The notes under the pieces were generated by a model, which saw only the letters and a program-made list of their open reading frames with translations, did not search any database and was not told where the DNA came from. Shown here one piece after another: positions 5,692-7,879 of a DNA stretch of 7,879 nucleotides (position 1 is its first letter; each line of letters begins with the position of its first letter). The stretch comes from Alphaproteobacteria bacterium (GTDB lineage Bacteria; Pseudomonadota; Alphaproteobacteria; Puniceispirillales; Puniceispirillaceae). The translations under genes and the position numbers were made by a program. Location of the stretch: NCBI GenBank assembly GCA_011524805.1, contig WTJO01000149.1:1-7879 (forward strand), given 5' to 3'.

Positions 5692-6525
5692 ATGCCAGAA
5701 CTTGCCAGCCCTACAAATCCTGTGCGCCACCCTATCTTTTCGTTTGCCAATGGCGAGATGGGACCTGTTGCCAGTGGCTTTATCCGCGCCATGGAAAAAG
5801 TTACCGGACAGCCGAAAATCAAAAAACTCTATTTCGACTATGTTGATGATGAGCGCCCGTCCGAACTGTTCTGGACTGATGCGCTGGAACGGCTGAATAT
5901 ATCCTATAATCTGCATAATGAGGCTACGGCACAGATACCGCGTACAGGCAGGTTGCTGATTGTTGCCAATCACCCCTTTGGCGTAATAGATGGTCTGGTT
6001 TTATGCTCGATGCTGTCAAAAATACGCGATGATTATAGGATTATCACCCATCAGGTACTGCGTCAGGCGCCCGCGGTGATGGATAAAATTCTGCCAATTG
6101 ATTTTGCCGAAACACCCGCCGCGCTTGCCACCAACCTGAACACCCGAACCGAAGCCCAGAAATTCCTGAAATCAGGCGGTGCAGTGATTGTATTTCCGGC
6201 AGGCGGCATTTCACTTGCACCGAATTTTATCGGCCCTGCTTTTGATGTTGAATGGAAAACCTTTGCCGCCAAACTTGCCCAGCAACAGGACACAACCGTG
6301 ATCCCGTTCTTTTTTCATGGCCGAAATTCGGTGCTATACCAGATGGCAAGACGGATGAGCGTAACACTTGGCTATTCACTGATGTTCAGGGAAATCTGCA
6401 AACAGATGAATAGCGAAGTGCATGTGACCATGCGCGCACCGATACAGAGTGATGCGTTATCCGCGCTTACCACCCGTCAGGAAATTATCGAATTTCTGCG
6501 CAACAGAACATATGGCGAGAAATAG
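5692..6525 (+). CDS. PlsC-like lysophospholipid acyltransferase
   Basis: 277 residues of the 1-acylglycerol-3-phosphate acyltransferase (LPLAT) superfamily, closest in style to an alphaproteobacterial group annotated only as lysophospholipid acyltransferase. The catalytic block is NHPFGVIDG (93-101) with His94 and Asp100. The spacing is H-x5-D, not the textbook H-x4-D, which is usual for this subgroup. Later blocks are FPAGGIS (168-174), at the position of the acyl-acceptor motif FPEGTRS, and VIPFFFHGRNS (203-213). It should transfer an acyl chain from acyl-ACP or acyl-CoA to a lysolipid or similar acceptor at the inner face of the membrane. It has no obvious membrane segment. The acceptor is unknown, and ornithine-lipid or phospholipid remodelling are both possible. 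No clear Shine-Dalgarno sequence precedes the ATG. It converges with thiN, with 11 bases between the stops. Confidence 0.88.
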   Translation: MPELASPTNPVRHPIFSFANGEMGPVASGFIRAMEKVTGQPKIKKLYFDYVDDERPSELFWTDALERLNISYNLHNEATAQIPRTGRLLIVANHPFGVIDGLVLCSMLSKIRDDYRIITHQVLRQAPAVMDKILPIDFAETPAALATNLNTRTEAQKFLKSGGAVIVFPAGGISLAPNFIGPAFDVEWKTFAAKLAQQQDTTVIPFFFHGRNSVLYQMARRMSVTLGYSLMFREICKQMNSEVHVTMRAPIQSDALSALTTRQEIIEFLRNRTYGEK

Positions 6526-6536
6526 TACTGGCCAAA

Positions 6537-7223
6537 CTATATTGTCTGCGCATTTTGCCGCGATGCTGCCAGCATCCGGTCTGTCATATCCTGTGACATG
6601 ATAACCGCATATGGCGCAGAGCCTGCATCTGTTTTTCGGATAGTAAGGACAGTGCCGGAGGTTCTGTTTGATGTGGCTGTCTGCCCATCAGGCGATAATG
6701 TCAGCCCGTTAAGCGGCCATACCAGCCCTGTTGATGACATCCCGCCCATCTCGGCAAGTGGCCAGATAGAAACCCGGCTATCCGGCTGTGTCTGTATCGA
6801 CAGATCGCCATCACATATCATCATGCAATCTTCTGCCCCCACCATCACAATGTGATGCGAGCCACAATAGCGCGCCAAAACAGTCATGACCTGAAGCGCG
6901 TGATCAAACCTGCCATCCATAAAGCCAAATCCCAGAATGACAGGCGCATCAAGATGCATCAGCAATTTTTCAAGATCGGTTGTATCCTGCTCTGCGATAG
7001 CATGCCAGCCTGTATCATCTGACAGTTGCGAGCGTATGCCGGCAGAGACAGAATCCATATCGCCAAAGACAGCACGACAGCCTATCCCTGCGGCAAGGCA
7101 ATGCTCAACCCCGCTATCTGCCGCAAAAATATCTGCTGCCAGCTGGTCTGACCAGTGCCGTAGCAGCGCGATATCCACCTGACTGCCGCCAACAATAATA
7201 GCAGTATCTGCATGATATAGCAT
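6537..7223 (-). CDS. thiN: Thiamine pyrophosphokinase
   Basis: Transfers pyrophosphate from ATP to thiamine to give thiamine diphosphate in the cytosol, allowing use of salvaged thiamine. I place the start at ATG 7223 (228 residues) because AGGAAG at 7238-7233 is nine bases upstream of it; the ATG at 7232 would touch that site. Motifs in order: AADSG (34-38) with GDMDS (54-58), the nucleotide and metal-binding acidic residues; EQDTTDLEK (78-86), the conserved D-x-T-D-x-E-K signature; GFMDGRFDH (100-108); and, in the C-terminal beta domain that binds thiamine, WPLNGLTL and SNRTSG (185-190). Length fits bacterial TPKs. It lies 92 bases downstream of the HlyD-domain gene on the same strand with no terminator between, so cotranscription is possible. 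I see no TPP riboswitch upstream. Confidence 0.93.
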   Translation of the reverse strand: MLYHADTAIIVGGSQVDIALLRHWSDQLAADIFAADSGVEHCLAAGIGCRAVFGDMDSVSAGIRSQLSDDTGWHAIAEQDTTDLEKLLMHLDAPVILGFGFMDGRFDHALQVMTVLARYCGSHHIVMVGAEDCMMICDGDLSIQTQPDSRVSIWPLAEMGGMSSTGLVWPLNGLTLSPDGQTATSNRTSGTVLTIRKTDAGSAPYAVIMSQDMTDRMLAASRQNAQTI

Positions 7224-7315
7224 TGGCGGCATCTTCCTGTGTTTCGCGCTATTGCGTGATAATATTCTCCTGTTCCAGAGACTACCCTATTTTCTGCTGA
7301 TTATGAATAGCAGGA

Positions 7316-7774
7316 TTAAATCTCGCGGAATGCCACATTTGATGCCCGTTTGATGGGGCTGAGAATATAGTCAAGCACGGTGCGCTTACCGCCAATAATA
7401 TCTACTGTCACCTGCATGCCGGGGATAACCTCCGGCCTGATTTGCGAGATAGCAAAGACAGGATTTTCAATCGCTATGAACGTTTCATAATAGGTTGGCT
7501 GTTGTTCATCTTCGGTGGTGTTGGTCGCGATATTCGATACCACCCCCTCTAACGAGCCATGGCGGCTGACATCATAGGCAGACAGGCTGTCTGCCGCGCT
7601 GGCAAGCTGTTCTGCACTAGCATTATCATCAGAAATATCAGCAGTGCCGTTATCCGCCGTTTCGCTGGCTAGCTGATTAGATGTCTGGACAGAGGTTTGA
7701 CCGGAAGCCGGCAATGCCAACATCATGATTGCAATGATTGCAACAACCGAGGCAATCCTTGATCCTGCTCTCAA
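7316..7774 (-). CDS. Secreted stand-alone HlyD/AprE-type C-terminal domain
   Basis: 152 residues from TTG 7774, or 157 if translation begins at the ATA at 7789 (see findings). Layout: a Sec-type signal peptide with a hydrophobic core at about 8-21 and a likely cut after LPASG (25|26); a Ser/Thr/Asn/Asp/Ala-rich linker with no coiled coil (26-66); then, from YDVSRHGSLEGVVS (67-80) through YYETFIAI, IPGMQVTVDIIGGKRTVLDY (117-136) and LSPIKRASNVAFREI (138-152), the C-terminal beta-barrel and tail of type I secretion membrane-fusion proteins (HlyD/PrtE/LapC type). Those adaptors are normally about 400 residues or more, with an N-terminal membrane anchor, helical hairpins and lipoyl halves; all of that is missing. 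The domain would be in the periplasm, perhaps touching a TolC-like or ABC partner. It may be a true small accessory protein or a rebuilt remnant. No upstream gene is visible before the window ends. Confidence 0.8.
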   Translation of the reverse strand: MRAGSRIASVVAIIAIMMLALPASGQTSVQTSNQLASETADNGTADISDDNASAEQLASAADSLSAYDVSRHGSLEGVVSNIATNTTEDEQQPTYYETFIAIENPVFAISQIRPEVIPGMQVTVDIIGGKRTVLDYILSPIKRASNVAFREI

Positions 7775-7796
7775 ACTATACGTCTTTATGCCTTTG

Positions 7797-7801
7797 CTCC
7801 T
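7797..7801 (-). promoter_or_regulatory. Shine-Dalgarno AGGAG aimed at an ATA codon
   Basis: AGGAG on the - strand (7801-7797) is followed by a 7-base spacer and then ATA (7789-7787), in frame with the HlyD-domain protein. The resulting N-terminus (start codon)-K-T-Y-S-L-R is a good basic signal-peptide n-region. The TTG at 7774-7772 has no comparable site at proper distance. This decides between start candidates and suggests either initiation at AUA or a former ATG. Confidence 0.55.
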
Positions 7802-7826
7802 AACATTCAGGCAGATATGAAAAAGC

Positions 7827-7847
7827 TACTGTACAGTCAGAACAGTA
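7827..7847. promoter_or_regulatory. Nested inverted repeats upstream of the HlyD-domain gene
   Basis: ACTGTACAGT (7828-7837) is a perfect 10-bp palindrome, and TACTGT (7827-7832) also pairs with ACAGTA (7842-7847) across nine bases, so ACAGT occurs three times in either sense. It lies 38-58 bases upstream of the ATA codon, where an operator would be expected. It resembles a gammaproteobacterial SOS box, but the spacing is wrong and alphaproteobacterial LexA uses GTTC repeats. The regulator is unknown. Confidence 0.4.
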
Positions 7848-7879
7848 AATAAATGGTTAACAGGACTAAGATTATTTAC

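Noticed and set aside
6526..6536. Terminator between the convergent acyltransferase and thiN genes
   Set aside because: Only 11 bases separate the stops and no hairpin with a T run is present.
7294..7313. CTGCT/AGCAG inverted repeat between the HlyD-domain gene and thiN
   Set aside because: Only 5 bp with a 10-base loop and no T run on the - strand, so not supported as a terminator.
1..7879. Frequent CTGGC/GCCAG words as a possible DNA uptake or architecture motif
   Set aside because: They lie mostly inside genes on both strands and fit Leu-Ala codon preference; no longer constant flank was seen.

Overview
The window reads as a chromosomal, gene-dense stretch of a free-living alphaproteobacterium of moderate GC content. 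The protein families point this way: a photolyase-type FAD protein with the FAD domain first, a PlsC-like acyltransferase of the form common in Rhodobacterales relatives, a lone BioY, and short intergenic gaps. A SAR116-like marine lineage is my best guess from protein style, but it is inference and no marker gene is present. I see no tRNA, rRNA, CRISPR array, transposase or phage gene.

Left part (1-2333). The 3' end of a large Ig-like repeat adhesin on the + strand stops at 359 and is followed by a clear intrinsic terminator (382-411). Convergent to it is a photolyase/cryptochrome-like FAD protein on the - strand (417-1709). Its N-terminal half is the FAD-binding helical domain and its C-terminal third looks like an alpha/beta domain, the reverse of the usual photolyase order. 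A 333-base divergent control region (1710-2042) holds two perfect AT-rich palindromes about 41 bp apart, a candidate promoter and a structured leader. It leads into an unrecognised 96-residue acidic protein (2043-2333).

Middle (2334-5605). An AEC-family permease (+) and bioY (-) converge with their stop codons sharing one CTAG. BioY is the biotin-binding S-component; no ATPase or T-component gene is nearby. Divergent from bioY is an AzgA-like NCS2 nucleobase permease (4310-5605). Two interleaved complementary pairs in its leader could form a pseudoknot, one arm of which covers part of the Shine-Dalgarno sequence.

Right part (5606-7879). A PlsC-like lysophospholipid acyltransferase (+) converges with thiamine pyrophosphokinase (thiN, -). 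Upstream of thiN on the same strand is the most unusual gene: a small protein (7316-7774) made of a Sec signal peptide, a low-complexity linker and only the C-terminal domain of a HlyD/AprE-type type I secretion adaptor. Its best ribosome-binding site is placed for an ATA codon, not for a standard start.

Functionally the window mixes uptake (biotin, nucleobase, probably an organic anion), cofactor synthesis (thiamine diphosphate), lipid acylation and a blue-light/DNA-repair-type flavoprotein. The two edge genes both recall type I secretion and adhesion, but nothing in the window links them directly.
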